A program made the position numbers and the translations under genes. Shown piece by piece: positions 7,736-16,600 of a DNA stretch of 64,000 bases. The notes beneath the pieces are model-generated. The model ran no database searches and was not told the DNA's origin. It saw only the letters and a list, made by a program, of their open reading frames with translations. How positions within the stretch are numbered: position 1 is the first letter of the stretch; every line of letters begins with the position of its first letter. The DNA is from Anaerolineales bacterium (lineage in GTDB: Bacteria; Chloroflexota; Anaerolineae; Anaerolineales; Villigracilaceae): the NCBI GenBank assembly GCA_030583925.1, contig CP129482.1, positions 682,001-746,000 on the forward strand. Reading direction: 5' to 3'.

Positions 7736-8851
7736 TTATTCTTCTCCCGTTGCTGAAGCGTTTCCTTCATAGCCTGGACCGATATCCAATGGAAGAGCGA
7801 TCTCGCCACTGAGGGCTTTCTGGCGGATGACGTTGTCGATCTCGTTCATCAATGCGGGATTTGAACGGAGGTAGTCCTTGGCGTTCTCGCGTCCCTGACC
7901 GATGCGTTGATCGCCGTAGGAGAAGAACGCGCCACGCTTCTGAACGACCTCGAACTTGGTCGCCAAGTCGAGAACGTCGCCGCTGCGGGAGATGCCTTCG
8001 TTGAACATGATGTCGAACTCGGCGGTGCGGAACGGCGGCGCAACTTTGTTCTTGACCACTTTGACGCGCGTGCGGTTGCCGATGACTTCGTCGCCGACTT
8101 TGATGGCTTGGATGCGGCGCACGTCGAGGCGCACGGAGGCGTAGAATTTGAGCGCCTGACCGCCTGTGGTGGTTTCGGGGTTGCCGAACATGACGCCGAT
8201 CTTCTGGCGGAGTTGATTGGTGAAGATGACGGCGGTTTTGGTCTGGTTGATGGCGCCGCTCAATTTGCGGAGCGCTTGCGACATGAGGCGGGCTTGCACG
8301 CCCATGCTTGGGTCGCCCATGTCGCCTTCGATCTCTGCGCGGGGCACGAGCGCAGCGACCGAGTCGATCACGACCACATCCACGCCGCCGGAGCGGACGA
8401 GGGTTTCGACGATCTCCAGCGCTTGCTCGCCGGTGTCGGGTTGCGAGACGAGCAGGTTGTCAATATCCACGCCGACTCGCGCGGCATAGACCGGGTCGAG
8501 GGCGTGTTCCATGTCAATGAACGCGGCGACCCCGCCCATTTTTTGAGCCTCGGCGACGATGTGTTGACAGATGGTGGTTTTACCGGACGATTCAGGTCCG
8601 TAAATTTCGGTGATGCGTCCGCGCGGGATTCCGCCGACACCGAGGGCGATATCGAGCGAGAGCGAGCCAGTGGGGTAGGCTTCCGTCTGCATGTGCTGGG
8701 CTTCGCCGAGGCGCATGATGGAACCGTCGCCGTAGCGTTTGAGAATGTCGCCGACGGCTTTATCGAGGACGGCTTGCTTGGCTCCGTCTACGTTGCGGCT
8801 GACTTCCTGTTCTTCAGCGGCGGCAGAGGCTTTTGATCTTCGAGGGGACAT
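7736..8851 (-). CDS. recA: Recombinase RecA
   Basis: A 371-aa RecA, the ATP-dependent strand-exchange protein that also triggers LexA self-cleavage. Walker A is GPESSGKTT, followed by [36 protein letters not shown] (Walker B), the L1/L2 region [15 protein letters not shown] and [22 protein letters not shown], and a short acidic tail ending ATGEE. The ATG at 8851 has GGAG 8 bases upstream, while the longer frame would need a TTG at 8869. Divergent from folD. The promoter region carries a likely SOS operator. Confidence 0.98.
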   Translation of the reverse strand: MSPRRSKASAAAEEQEVSRNVDGAKQAVLDKAVGDILKRYGDGSIMRLGEAQHMQTEAYPTGSLSLDIALGVGGIPRGRITEIYGPESSGKTTICQHIVAEAQKMGGVAAFIDMEHALDPVYAARVGVDIDNLLVSQPDTGEQALEIVETLVRSGGVDVVVIDSVAALVPRAEIEGDMGDPSMGVQARLMSQALRKLSGAINQTKTAVIFTNQLRQKIGVMFGNPETTTGGQALKFYASVRLDVRRIQAIKVGDEVIGNRTRVKVVKNKVAPPFRTAEFDIMFNEGISRSGDVLDLATKFEVVQKRGAFFSYGDQRIGQGRENAKDYLRSNPALMNEIDNVIRQKALSGEIALPLDIGPGYEGNASATGEE

Positions 8852-8899
8852 GGGGTTTCTCCAATACAAGTGTAAGGGTCTAAAATGTGTGTAGCCGAG

Positions 8900-8927
8900 A
8901 GTATAGCACAGATGTTCTGTTCGTCAA
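8900..8927 (-). promoter_or_regulatory. recA promoter with probable LexA (DinR-type) box
   Basis: On the minus strand TTGACG (8922-8927), 16-bp spacer, TATACT (8900-8905). The spacer contains GAACATCTGTGC (8906-8917), one mismatch from the Gram-positive/Chloroflexota-type GAAC-N4-GTTC LexA operator, so LexA would block RNA polymerase here. The rest of the 323-bp gap to folD holds the folD promoter and no other feature I can support. Confidence 0.55.
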
Positions 8928-9117
8928 GGGTAAGTTACGGCTCTGGCGTCGCTGTCCCCGGCAGAAAATCGAGTGTCGGCTTGGGCGGCGGATATAATTG
9001 CTGGTAATTCTTGCGTTCACTCTCTCTAGCAGGATGAGAAGGTGGACAAAGTGTTCGTGAACGAATGTGACGGTAATGTTTTGAAAGGTGTCATTGCCAA
9101 TGAGGATAAGCGTCACT

Positions 9118-9145
9118 TTGGCAAGCAACGGATAGGTTTTACAAT
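9118..9145 (+). promoter_or_regulatory. Probable folD promoter
   Basis: TTGGCA (9118-9123), 16-bp spacer, TACAAT (9140-9145), about 30 bases before the folD start codon. Predicted by eye only. Confidence 0.4.
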
Positions 9146-9174
9146 GAGGTCAACTTTGGATAAGGAGAAGTTTC

Positions 9175-10053
9175 ATGACCGCCCAACTCATTGACGGAAA
9201 AACGATCGCGGCGCAAGTTCGTGAAGAGGTCGCTGCGAAGGTGGCGAAACGGATCGCTGCAGGAAAGATCAAACCCACGCTCGCGACCGTATTGGTCGGC
9301 GACCGTGTGGATTCAGCCACGTATGTCGCCTCCAAGCAGAAGGCGTGCGCCGAATTGGGAATGGGTTCGATGAGCCACAACTTGCCCGGCGAAATTTCAC
9401 AAGCGGATTTGGAAAAACTGATCAAATCGCTGAATGACGATAAAACCGTGCATGGCATCTTGGTGCAATTGCCGCTGCCTTCACATTTGAATGAGGAACG
9501 CGTGCTCCAACTTATTAGCGTCGAAAAAGATGTGGATGGGTTCTCGCCGATCAATATCGGTCGGCTGGCGCAGAAGGGACGCGAACCGCTGTTCGTGCCA
9601 TGCACTCCGTTTGGGTGTATTTATTTGTTGGAGAAGGTCGGCGTGAAGATCGAAGGCGCGAATGCGGTGGTGTTGGGCAGGTCGAATATCGTGGGAATGC
9701 CCGCCGCATTATTGCTGATCGGGAAGAACGCGACCGTCACCGTCTGTCACTCACGGACGAAGGATCTGCCCGGCATTGTGAAACAGGCGGATATTCTGAT
9801 CGCCGCCATCGGCAAGACCGAGTTCGTGCGCGGCGATTGGATCAAACCCGGCGCGGCAGTGATTGACGTGGGAATCAATTCCAAGCCGGACGCGACGAAG
9901 AAAAGCGGCTATCGCCTCGTAGGCGACGTCAACTTTGACGAGGCGAAGGATGCGGCGGGCTTCATCACACCGGTGCCCGGGGGAGTTGGACCGATGACGA
10001 TTGCCATGCTCATGCGTAACACCCTGCGCGCGGCTGAAATTCAGGATCCGTAG
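9175..10053 (+). CDS. folD: Bifunctional methylenetetrahydrofolate dehydrogenase/methenyltetrahydrofolate cyclohydrolase
   Basis: A 292-aa FolD that interconverts 5,10-methylene-, 5,10-methenyl- and 10-formyl-THF with NADP(H). Visible are the catalytic Lys/Tyr region ATYVASKQKAC, the QLPLPSHL signature, DVDGFSPINIGRL, PCTPFGCIYLLE, the dinucleotide-binding GRSNIVGMPAALLL, and the C-terminal PVPGGVGPMTIAMLMRNT. Length is typical. AAGGAG 6 bases before the ATG fixes the start. It appears to be a single-gene unit. One-carbon units from this enzyme would feed purine synthesis and cobalamin-dependent methyl transfer. Confidence 0.97.
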   Translation: MTAQLIDGKTIAAQVREEVAAKVAKRIAAGKIKPTLATVLVGDRVDSATYVASKQKACAELGMGSMSHNLPGEISQADLEKLIKSLNDDKTVHGILVQLPLPSHLNEERVLQLISVEKDVDGFSPINIGRLAQKGREPLFVPCTPFGCIYLLEKVGVKIEGANAVVLGRSNIVGMPAALLLIGKNATVTVCHSRTKDLPGIVKQADILIAAIGKTEFVRGDWIKPGAAVIDVGINSKPDATKKSGYRLVGDVNFDEAKDAAGFITPVPGGVGPMTIAMLMRNTLRAAEIQDP

Positions 10054-10120
10054 CCTAGGCTGAATCGGCCGTCCCTCCGCGCGAAGCGGGGAATCCGCTT
10101 TTAACAGGCTTTTGCACTTT

Positions 10121-10147
10121 TTGTCACAGGCTTGGTTTTGATATACT
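10121..10147 (+). promoter_or_regulatory. Probable promoter of the Ser/Thr kinase gene, leaderless-type spacing
   Basis: TTGTCA (10121-10126), 15-bp spacer, TATACT (10142-10147). Only seven bases separate the -10 box from the ATG at 10155, so transcription may start at or next to the start codon. An AGGGGG run fills the gap. Confidence 0.4.
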
Positions 10148-10154
10148 AGGGGGC

Positions 10155-12149
10155 ATGTCTCCCGACAAAGTTGGCAGGTATAAGATCAAATCGGAACTCG
10201 GGCGGGGCGGGATGGCGACGGTCTATCGCGCCCACGACCCGAGTTTTAATCGCGAGGTGGCGATCAAGGTTTTGCCGCGCGAGATGCTGCATAACCTGCT
10301 CAATCGGTCTCGCTTTAAACGCGAATTGAAATTTATCGCGTCGCTTGAACATCCAGCTATCGTGCCGGTCTATGATGTGGGGGAGGATGGAGACCAGCCT
10401 TTTTTTGTCATGCGTTATATGTCCGGCGGTTCGCTCTCGGACATGATCAAACAAGGACCTTTCACGCTCCCAGACGCGGCGTTGATCATTGAGCGGCTTG
10501 CCGCCGCGCTGGACCATGCGCACGCGCACAAGATCATCCATCGCGATATCAAGCCTGACAACGTGCTCTTCGACGGAAGCCATAACCCGTATCTTTCCGA
10601 TTTTGGCGTAGCAAAGTTGACCGAGTCGGTTGTCTCTGCCACGGGCAACGAAGTGATCGGCACGCCGGCGTATATCAGCCCGGAGCAGGCGCGCGGCGAG
10701 CAAGTTGATCGCCGCGCCGATATTTATGGGCTGGGCGCGATCCTTTATGAAATGTTGACCGGCGAACGCCCATACAACGGCGAGTCGGTGATCGGTATCG
10801 CGCTCCAACACGTCAACGAACCCATCCCCGATATTTTGAAAGTTAGGCCCGACCTTCCGCCCGAAGTAGATACCATCATCAAAACCGCGTTGGCAAAAGA
10901 TAAGAACGACCGCTATGCCACCGCGCTCGATATGGCGCGCGCCTTGAACCACGCGGCATTTGGCGACGAACGCACTATTCCAGCCTCGATGGTCTTGAGC
11001 GCGCGGCCCGCGGTTTCATCAAGAAATATCTGGATGGGCGTAGGCGTGTTGGCGCTGGCGATCGTCGCTGGGATGTTCGCGCTGCGCGGACAAATCCCCT
11101 TCCTGGCTCCCGCCTCCACTCCGACGGGGAATCTGGTCGCTAACCCTACGGCTGTTCCACCCACCGCGACATTTCTCCCCTCGCCAACCGCCGTTCCCGC
11201 AGTGACGGAGGTCACGCCTACCGTGCCGCCCATCCCCGGCGGAGCGGACCAGATCGCCTTCCTCTCCGGGAACGAGTTGTATTTCATGAACATTGACGGA
11301 AGCGGTTTGATACAAATCCGTACGGATAATTCTCCCAAGTCAAACCTACAATGGATTCCCGGAAACCGTCTCGTGTATATTTCGCGCAACTGCGCGTTCA
11401 TGGTGTATGGAGATACCAAACGCGTCGAAAGGCTGGTCTGTTTCAACATCAATGAAACCCTCGAAGGCTTCCGCGTCTCGCCGGATGGCAGTCACGTTGC
11501 GATCAGCATCCAACGTACCCTCAATATCTTTCCGTTCGATATCGAAGCCTTGAAAACCATGGATACGCGCTTCAATCTCATTGCTGTAAAAGAGAATTGT
11601 TTCTATTCGGGTCCCTCCTTCCGTAATGCGTTGTGGTCCAAAGATGAGACTCGGCTTGCCGCGCGCATCGTGGATACAGAGTTGATCAATTCCGACCAAA
11701 TCATGCTAATGAGCGTTGACGTGTCAAACTGCGCCAACGTTGGTCTCACCCGTATTGATAAATTCCCCGGTCTCAACTTTGGCTTCACGAACAAAGAAAG
11801 CACAAAACGCATCACCAGTTTCGATTGGGATGGCGGCAATCTCTTCCTGCTGAACGACGATGTCCGCAACGATGGCTTCGGCGATCTATATCTTTACGAT
11901 AGCAACACCCGGCAGGATACCATCATCAACCCCATGGACGGCGTGTGCTGTTACCGGGATGCGCGTTGGAGCCCAGACGGGAAATATATCCTCTTTGCCT
12001 TTCAGCGGTGGGATAGCAGTGAAGTGATGTTGTATTACGTTCCATTCGCCGATATTGGAAGTGGAAAGCCGCTTACGCCGATCGAACTCCCCGCTGGTTT
12101 TTTCTCCACGCGCGACAGTCTCCAACCCGCGTTGCGACCCGTTCAATAA
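10155..12149 (+). CDS. Membrane-anchored serine/threonine protein kinase with C-terminal beta-propeller
   Basis: A 664-aa Hanks-type kinase. The catalytic domain is residues 6-265: Gly loop GRGGMATVYRAHD, VAIKVL (ATP Lys), HRDIKPDNVLFD, DFGVAKL, GTPAYISPEQARG. One transmembrane helix lies at about 291-310 (IWMGVGVLALAIVAGMFAL), followed by a Pro/Thr/Ala-rich linker. The rest, about 365-664, has repeated blades (DQIAFLSGNELYFMNIDGSG, WIPGNRLVYIS, FRVSPDGSHVAIS, ARWSPDGKYILFAF) of the TolB/WD40-like propeller, which lies outside the membrane and probably senses a ligand. PASTA repeats are absent. Single-gene unit closed by a terminator. Confidence 0.93.
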   Translation: MSPDKVGRYKIKSELGRGGMATVYRAHDPSFNREVAIKVLPREMLHNLLNRSRFKRELKFIASLEHPAIVPVYDVGEDGDQPFFVMRYMSGGSLSDMIKQGPFTLPDAALIIERLAAALDHAHAHKIIHRDIKPDNVLFDGSHNPYLSDFGVAKLTESVVSATGNEVIGTPAYISPEQARGEQVDRRADIYGLGAILYEMLTGERPYNGESVIGIALQHVNEPIPDILKVRPDLPPEVDTIIKTALAKDKNDRYATALDMARALNHAAFGDERTIPASMVLSARPAVSSRNIWMGVGVLALAIVAGMFALRGQIPFLAPASTPTGNLVANPTAVPPTATFLPSPTAVPAVTEVTPTVPPIPGGADQIAFLSGNELYFMNIDGSGLIQIRTDNSPKSNLQWIPGNRLVYISRNCAFMVYGDTKRVERLVCFNINETLEGFRVSPDGSHVAISIQRTLNIFPFDIEALKTMDTRFNLIAVKENCFYSGPSFRNALWSKDETRLAARIVDTELINSDQIMLMSVDVSNCANVGLTRIDKFPGLNFGFTNKESTKRITSFDWDGGNLFLLNDDVRNDGFGDLYLYDSNTRQDTIINPMDGVCCYRDARWSPDGKYILFAFQRWDSSEVMLYYVPFADIGSGKPLTPIELPAGFFSTRDSLQPALRPVQ

Positions 12150-12156
12150 AAGGCAG

Positions 12157-12196
12157 AAAGCGGAAGGCAGTTATAAACCTGCCTTCCGCTTTTTCG
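12157..12196. terminator. Rho-independent terminator between converging genes
   Basis: AAAGCGGAAGGCAG (12157-12170) and CTGCCTTCCGCTTT (12179-12192) with an 8-base loop and a T-run. It serves the kinase gene, and the A-run on the other side could serve the ABC exporter. Confidence 0.85.
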
Positions 12197-12210
12197 TTCT
12201 TCGATTTGTT

Positions 12211-13404
12211 TTACTCGTATCGGAATCGCATCACGCCGATACTGAAGAAGACTCCCGCAAACAGGATCAACACGCCCGCCTCGGGGAGAATTCCCGTCAC
12301 GCCCGCGCCGCGCAGGAGCAGATCGAGCAATCCCTGCATTGACCAATAGGTGGGGAAGAGCTGTGCGATGGTTTGCATGAAGGAGGGGAACAACTCCAGC
12401 GGATACCAGCAACCGCCGAGCATACCCATCATCATCCCAGCCATGATGCTCAAGCCCATCGCCTGTCCCTCGGATTTGATGAAGGTTCCCATCGCGGTGC
12501 CGATCGCCGCCGCGGCGAGAGCCGAGCAGGTGAGGATGATGTACACCGCCAGCGGGTTCCCCCAATTGAGTTTGAATGCGAACACGGCAAATAACACCAT
12601 CAGAGTCATTTGAACCAGCGCCATCACGACTTGACCTGAAATTGTGCCGAGCAAAAATGTCGCTTTGCTGGTTGGGGTGGTGAGGAGGCGGCGCAGGGTG
12701 CCGTGCTGTCTTTCGTAGGCGAACAACGCCGAGATTCCAAAGAGCGGAATGAACACCCACGTGATCAATTGTCCCGCCGAGACGTTTGCTTGCGGGTCGT
12801 AAGCAAAGTCATCGGGTGTGTTGCCTTGAATGACGGTGACGCGTTCGGGCGCATCAGCTTGCAATGACTTGGCGAGTTCCAACGCTTGAGTGAAATACGC
12901 CTGTTCATCTTCGGCGGACTCAAACGTGCCGCGCGCTTTCGCTTCATCTAACGCCATTTTCGCCGCGCTGGCGACACTGCTCACGCGTCGGATGGCAGTA
13001 TCTACGGCGCGTTCCGCGATGGAGGCGTCGAGGTTATTCGGCGGCTGGCGGAAATCCAGTTGAGCCGTCCCGTTTTGAATCGCTTCCATATCCAAACCAG
13101 CGGGGATGACCAACACCGCTGTTGCCTCGCGCGCATCGAATTGTTCCTCTGCCTCTTCCAATGACAGCACGTCTGGTCTCACCGAGGTTGAATTCTCTAA
13201 TTCCCTGATAATCTCTTGTGAGATCGTCGTGTTCGCCTGATCCACAACAACCAAACGAATGCGGTTATCCTCGTCGCCTGTCGGCACGCCGCCTGCGAAG
13301 ATGAACGTGAAGACGATCGGCAGGATGATGAAGAACAGCCACTCCGAAGGGCTGGAGAAACGGAGGATGGCATCTTTCCATGCAATGGCTAGGATTTTTT
13401 TCAT
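12211..13404 (-). CDS. ABC-2 type exporter, permease subunit
   Basis: A 397-aa ABC2 membrane protein. An N-terminal helix follows MKKILAIAWKDAILRF. A large extracytoplasmic domain (about residues 45-200) comes next, then about five helices, including WVFIPLFGISALFAYERQHGTLRRLL with the conserved E-R-GTL turn that contacts the ATPase. This is the YhgE/NatB-like ABC2_membrane_3 layout. AAGGA 9 bases before the ATG supports the start. It is the last gene of a three-gene operon (ATPase 14927-15871, permease 13570-14829, this gene). The two permeases probably form a heterodimer. Substrate unknown; multidrug, lipid or Na+ export are all possible. Confidence 0.88.
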   Translation of the reverse strand: MKKILAIAWKDAILRFSSPSEWLFFIILPIVFTFIFAGGVPTGDEDNRIRLVVVDQANTTISQEIIRELENSTSVRPDVLSLEEAEEQFDAREATAVLVIPAGLDMEAIQNGTAQLDFRQPPNNLDASIAERAVDTAIRRVSSVASAAKMALDEAKARGTFESAEDEQAYFTQALELAKSLQADAPERVTVIQGNTPDDFAYDPQANVSAGQLITWVFIPLFGISALFAYERQHGTLRRLLTTPTSKATFLLGTISGQVVMALVQMTLMVLFAVFAFKLNWGNPLAVYIILTCSALAAAAIGTAMGTFIKSEGQAMGLSIMAGMMMGMLGGCWYPLELFPSFMQTIAQLFPTYWSMQGLLDLLLRGAGVTGILPEAGVLILFAGVFFSIGVMRFRYE

Positions 13405-13421
13405 TTATTTAATTCCTTTAA

Positions 13422-13564
13422 ACACGAAGGACACAAAGGTCACGAAGGTTTTATACATAGCGCAACAAGTTGACTTCTTCTTGACCATCTTTCGTGATTG
13501 TTCTGAACAAAGAATCACGACCGTCGCTCAACCAAACTTTGTGTACTTCGTGTCCTTTGTGTTT
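13422..13564. repeat. Miniature inverted element built of 9-bp repeats
   Basis: Left end has three tandem nonamers (ACACGAAGG, ACACAAAGG, TCACGAAGG; 13422-13448) and the right end has three in the opposite sense (CTTTGTGTA, CTTCGTGTC, CTTTGTGTT; 13538-13564), around about 90 bp of unique sequence. It lies between two permease genes of one operon. Confidence 0.7.
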
Positions 13565-13569
13565 GAATC

Positions 13570-14829
13570 TCACTTTTGAATCAAATTCTTCTTCCCGAAG
13601 AGGACGGTCGAGATGAGGAAGAGGAGAATGCCCATCGTCAGCAGGGCAAGTATGGGCGGGGAAAGAAGCGTGAGCGTCCCGCCGAGGGCGAGGGTGAGGA
13701 ATCCATCCATCGCCCAGGCGTTGGGAGTGATTCTGCCGAGGGCTTGAGTGATGGCGGGCAGGTTATCCAGCGGAATGAGGCTTCCGCCGAGCATGGCGAA
13801 GATCAACATCACAGCTGAACCGACGCTTCCGATTTGCGCGGGTGTGCGGGCGAGGGCGGTGATGAGCAAGCCCCAACCCGTCGCGCCGAACACGGCGACA
13901 AGCACGAGCAGGATGACGCTCAGCGTATTGCCCCAATTCAACCCGAAAAATAATGTCGAGGCGCCAATGAGAATCAGCATTTGCGCCGCGCCCATCAGGA
14001 AGATGCCGAACACTTTGCCGCCCAACACTTGCGCCGAATTAGTGGGCGAGACGAGCAAGCGCGGCAGGGTGCCTCCCGCTTTTTCGGCGAGGATCGAACG
14101 CCCGCCATAACTGACGGTGTACATCAAAAACATCAACGCCATGCCAGGCGCAAAATAGGCGAGCGCGTTGAACTCGTTTGTTTCCTGTTCACTGGTGGAT
14201 GTGTTCAATGTGATGGCGGTCGTCTCGCCGTTGACCGCGGCGCTTTGCAATCGCTCGCCCATCTCCTCGCCGACCTGATTTGCATCCTGCGGTTGGATTC
14301 GTCCGCTGGCGAGCAATTGCGTTATGGTCGTCAAACCGCCGAGTCGCATTTCATCGAGCCGCGCCAGAAAGCCGTCGAGAATCGCTTTGATGATTCCCGC
14401 GCTGGTGGGGCGCGACGGGTTTGAATAAAATTCGATGGTCAGTTCTTCGTTTGGCGCGGCGCCATTGTTTTGCGGGATGACGCTTTGCGTGAAGCCCGCT
14501 GGGATGATGATCGCCGCCGCGACTTCATCTTCATCCACCAGACGACGAGCCGCTTCGGGGTCCTGACTGGAAGCTGGTTCGACCAAGTCAGCCAGATCGT
14601 CCGAGTTGAAGACGTCCACGAGCGCGTTGCCGAGCGAATCGTTATCGAGGTTGACGATCACAACGGGGATGTCGGAAATTCCGCTGTTGTTGTCTCCGCT
14701 GAATTGCCCAGTGACGAGTCCCATGCCAAGCGTAAGCAGGAACGGCGTGAGGAGCATGAGCAACAGCGCGGCGCGGTCGCGGAACATGAGTTTGAGGTCT
14801 TTGAGACCGATGAGGAGGAGTTTGAGCAT
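13570..14829 (-). CDS. ABC-2 type exporter, permease subunit
   Basis: A 419-aa paralogue of the neighbouring permease. One helix near residues 18-40 (AALLLMLLTPFLLTLGMGLV), then an extracytoplasmic domain of about 180 residues with the SDIPVVIVNLDNDSLGNALVD strand shared by the family, then five or more C-terminal helices containing LAEKAGGTLPRLLVSPTN, the coupling region. AGGA 6 bases before the ATG supports the start. Middle gene of the exporter operon. A dispersed repeat separates it from the ATPase gene upstream and a 9-bp-repeat element from the permease downstream, which may modulate relative expression. Confidence 0.88.
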   Translation of the reverse strand: MLKLLLIGLKDLKLMFRDRAALLLMLLTPFLLTLGMGLVTGQFSGDNNSGISDIPVVIVNLDNDSLGNALVDVFNSDDLADLVEPASSQDPEAARRLVDEDEVAAAIIIPAGFTQSVIPQNNGAAPNEELTIEFYSNPSRPTSAGIIKAILDGFLARLDEMRLGGLTTITQLLASGRIQPQDANQVGEEMGERLQSAAVNGETTAITLNTSTSEQETNEFNALAYFAPGMALMFLMYTVSYGGRSILAEKAGGTLPRLLVSPTNSAQVLGGKVFGIFLMGAAQMLILIGASTLFFGLNWGNTLSVILLVLVAVFGATGWGLLITALARTPAQIGSVGSAVMLIFAMLGGSLIPLDNLPAITQALGRITPNAWAMDGFLTLALGGTLTLLSPPILALLTMGILLFLISTVLFGKKNLIQK

Positions 14830-14842
14830 GGTTTTTCCTATA

Positions 14843-14928
14843 TGTCATTGCGAGCCGTTCTTTGGCGAAGCAATCTCATGCCACGAGGAGATTGCTTCGT
14901 CGCAACGAACGCTCCTCGCAACGACATT
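14843..14928. repeat. TCATTGCGAGG-type palindromic repeat
   Basis: tcattgcgagccg...gcgaagcaatctc / gagattgcttcgtcgc...cctcgcaacgaca form inverted arms. A related copy is at 41881-41971. Confidence 0.75.
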
Positions 14929-15871
14929 AGTCGCGGAGCGCGCGCCCTGTAAGATGCAAAAACACCGCTTCGAGATTCGGCTCGCGGATATCCATCGAGC
15001 GGATGCGGATGCCGCGCTCATTGGCTTGCGTCACGACCGCCGCTAGAATATCTTTCGCATCCGACGTGATGACGCTCACTTCATTGTCCGTCACATCCGC
15101 TTTTTGCACGCCGTCCACGCCGCGGATGGCTTTGGCAAGCGCCTCGGGATCTTCGTTTTCGCCGATGTGCAGGATGAGTGTTTCAGTCTGTCCGACTTGT
15201 TTTGTGAGTTCGTCCTGCGTGCCGAGTGCGATCAACTCGCCGTGGTCAATGATGCCGACGCGGTCGGAGAGTTCCTGAGCCTCTTCCATGTAATGCGTGG
15301 TGTAAAGGACGGTCATGCCCTGCTTGTTGAGGTCTTTGACCGTATCGAGGATGGCGCGGCGCGATTGCGGGTCAATGCCGACGGTGGGCTCGTCCATGAA
15401 GAGCAGCCGAGGTTTGTGAAGCAGACCCACTCCGATGTTGACGCGGCGTTTCATCCCGCCTGAATAGGTTTTGACGCGGTTCTTCGCTTTATCCGCCAAG
15501 CCGATCTGATTCAACACTTCGTCCACGCGGCTGTTGAGGGATTTGCCGCCGAGCCCGTACATCTGCCCCCAAAAGACGAGGTTCTCTTTTGCGGTGAGGT
15601 CTTCATACAGCGCGAGGTCTTGCGGAACGACTCCGATCACCTGCTTGACCGCCATCGGGTCTTTGGTGATGGAATGTCCGCCGATGGTAGCATCGCCAGA
15701 AGTGGGCGTGTAAAGCGTGGAGAGCATCGAAATGGTCGTGGTCTTCCCCGCGCCGTTGGGACCGAGCAGGCTGAAGATTTCACCTTCTTTGATGTCGAAG
15801 GTGACGCCTTTCACAGCGGTGAAGTCGCCGTATTTTTTGACGAGATTTTGAGATTCGAGAATGTTTGGCAT
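14927..15871 (-). CDS. ABC-2 type exporter, ATP-binding subunit
   Basis: A 314-aa ATPase of the DrrA/NatA/CcmA class. Walker A is GPNGAGKTTTISML at about residue 38, Q-loop VVPQDLALYEDL, signature YSGGMKRRVNIGVGLLHKP, Walker B LLFMDEPTVGIDPQSR, and the H-loop is TTHYMEEAQELSDR. A C-terminal domain of about 90 aa ends in EAVFLHLTGRALRD, typical for exporters of this class. GGAG 6 bases upstream fixes the start. First gene of the exporter operon. Its first 13 codons are nearly duplicated at 19265-19336 as an isolated remnant. No dedicated regulator adjoins it. Confidence 0.93.
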   Translation of the reverse strand: MPNILESQNLVKKYGDFTAVKGVTFDIKEGEIFSLLGPNGAGKTTTISMLSTLYTPTSGDATIGGHSITKDPMAVKQVIGVVPQDLALYEDLTAKENLVFWGQMYGLGGKSLNSRVDEVLNQIGLADKAKNRVKTYSGGMKRRVNIGVGLLHKPRLLFMDEPTVGIDPQSRRAILDTVKDLNKQGMTVLYTTHYMEEAQELSDRVGIIDHGELIALGTQDELTKQVGQTETLILHIGENEDPEALAKAIRGVDGVQKADVTDNEVSVITSDAKDILAAVVTQANERGIRIRSMDIREPNLEAVFLHLTGRALRD

Positions 15872-16004
15872 TTGTTTCTCCTCTTGCGTTATGGGTGTCT
15901 ACGAGGAAATCGGGGATTGGGTTTCATTTTACACAAAATTTAACCCTTGATTCGCAAAATAAGGAAACCTCCCGCTGATTAGATCACGTGGGAGGTTGAA
16001 GGCT

Positions 16005-16385
16005 TCATTCCGTGCGCGAACGACCAAAGATCATGCCCAAGCCCATGATGATCATAATGGCGGGCCAGAACAGGTTCCAGTTGAAATCCCAGCCGTTGCC
16101 GCTCAGCAAGTTAACCATCAAACCGAGCATGAACAGACCGATCAAGGCGGGCATCATCACGCCCATGTCGAACAGATTGTTCGTAGCGCGATAGCGGTTA
16201 TAGGCGCTGCTGAGCGAGCCGATGGCGGGGAACAGGATGAACAGCGCCCACCAGTTGAATTGGATGGACAGCAAACCCGTTTGATTAAGCAGGATAAGGG
16301 CTCCGCCGCCGATAAACGCCAGACCGATCCACAGGTTGGATGAAAATCCCCAGTTGCGTTTGCTGTTGCCGTTGGTTGCGTTCAT
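16005..16385 (-). CDS. LiaI/LiaF-like small membrane protein
   Basis: A 126-aa protein with four predicted helices: LWIGLAFIGGGALILL, WWALFILFPAIGSL, ALIGLFMLGLMVNLL and LFWPAIMIIMGLGMIFG. The pattern of paired helices ending in a short basic tail (GRSRTE) resembles the LiaI-LiaF-like membrane region of cell-envelope stress proteins. AAGGAG supports the start. Its promoter shares a spaced element with the promoter before the CPBP-kinase-regulator genes, so the response regulator encoded next to it may control it. Function otherwise unknown. Confidence 0.7.
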   Translation of the reverse strand: MNATNGNSKRNWGFSSNLWIGLAFIGGGALILLNQTGLLSIQFNWWALFILFPAIGSLSSAYNRYRATNNLFDMGVMMPALIGLFMLGLMVNLLSGNGWDFNWNLFWPAIMIIMGLGMIFGRSRTE

Positions 16386-16421
16386 TTTCTTTCTCCTTGA
16401 TAAATTGGTTTTGATGCATGA

Positions 16422-16491
16422 ATTGTAGAGTACTTTGATTCACGTGTCATCAAGTGAAAGATGGATTTCGCTATCAATCAAAAGTTGGATA
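16422..16491 (-). promoter_or_regulatory. Promoter with shared upstream element (copy A)
   Basis: On the minus strand TTGATG (16448-16453), a long 20-bp spacer, TACAAT (16422-16427). Upstream are AATCCATCT and TATCCAACTTTTGATTGAT (16473-16491). Every element and spacing recurs at 19213-19282. The over-long spacer suggests an activator-dependent promoter. The remainder of this gap (16492-16600) shows nothing else. Confidence 0.6.
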
Positions 16492-16600
16492 AGGAACGTG
16501 AGAGGGTTTGTTAGGCGGTATCTCAGGGGGAGTCGGCGCGATGATTTGCCCTCTAATCTGTTGGTGCGCGTTCGCCAAGGGTGTGAATTTCACAAACCCA

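Noticed and set aside
7907..8836. A 309-aa open frame opposite recA
   Set aside because: Antisense to the confirmed recA gene and without recognisable domains.
8880..9128. Possible 82-aa gene between recA and folD
   Set aside because: It covers the recA and folD promoter areas and has no ribosome-binding site or family features.
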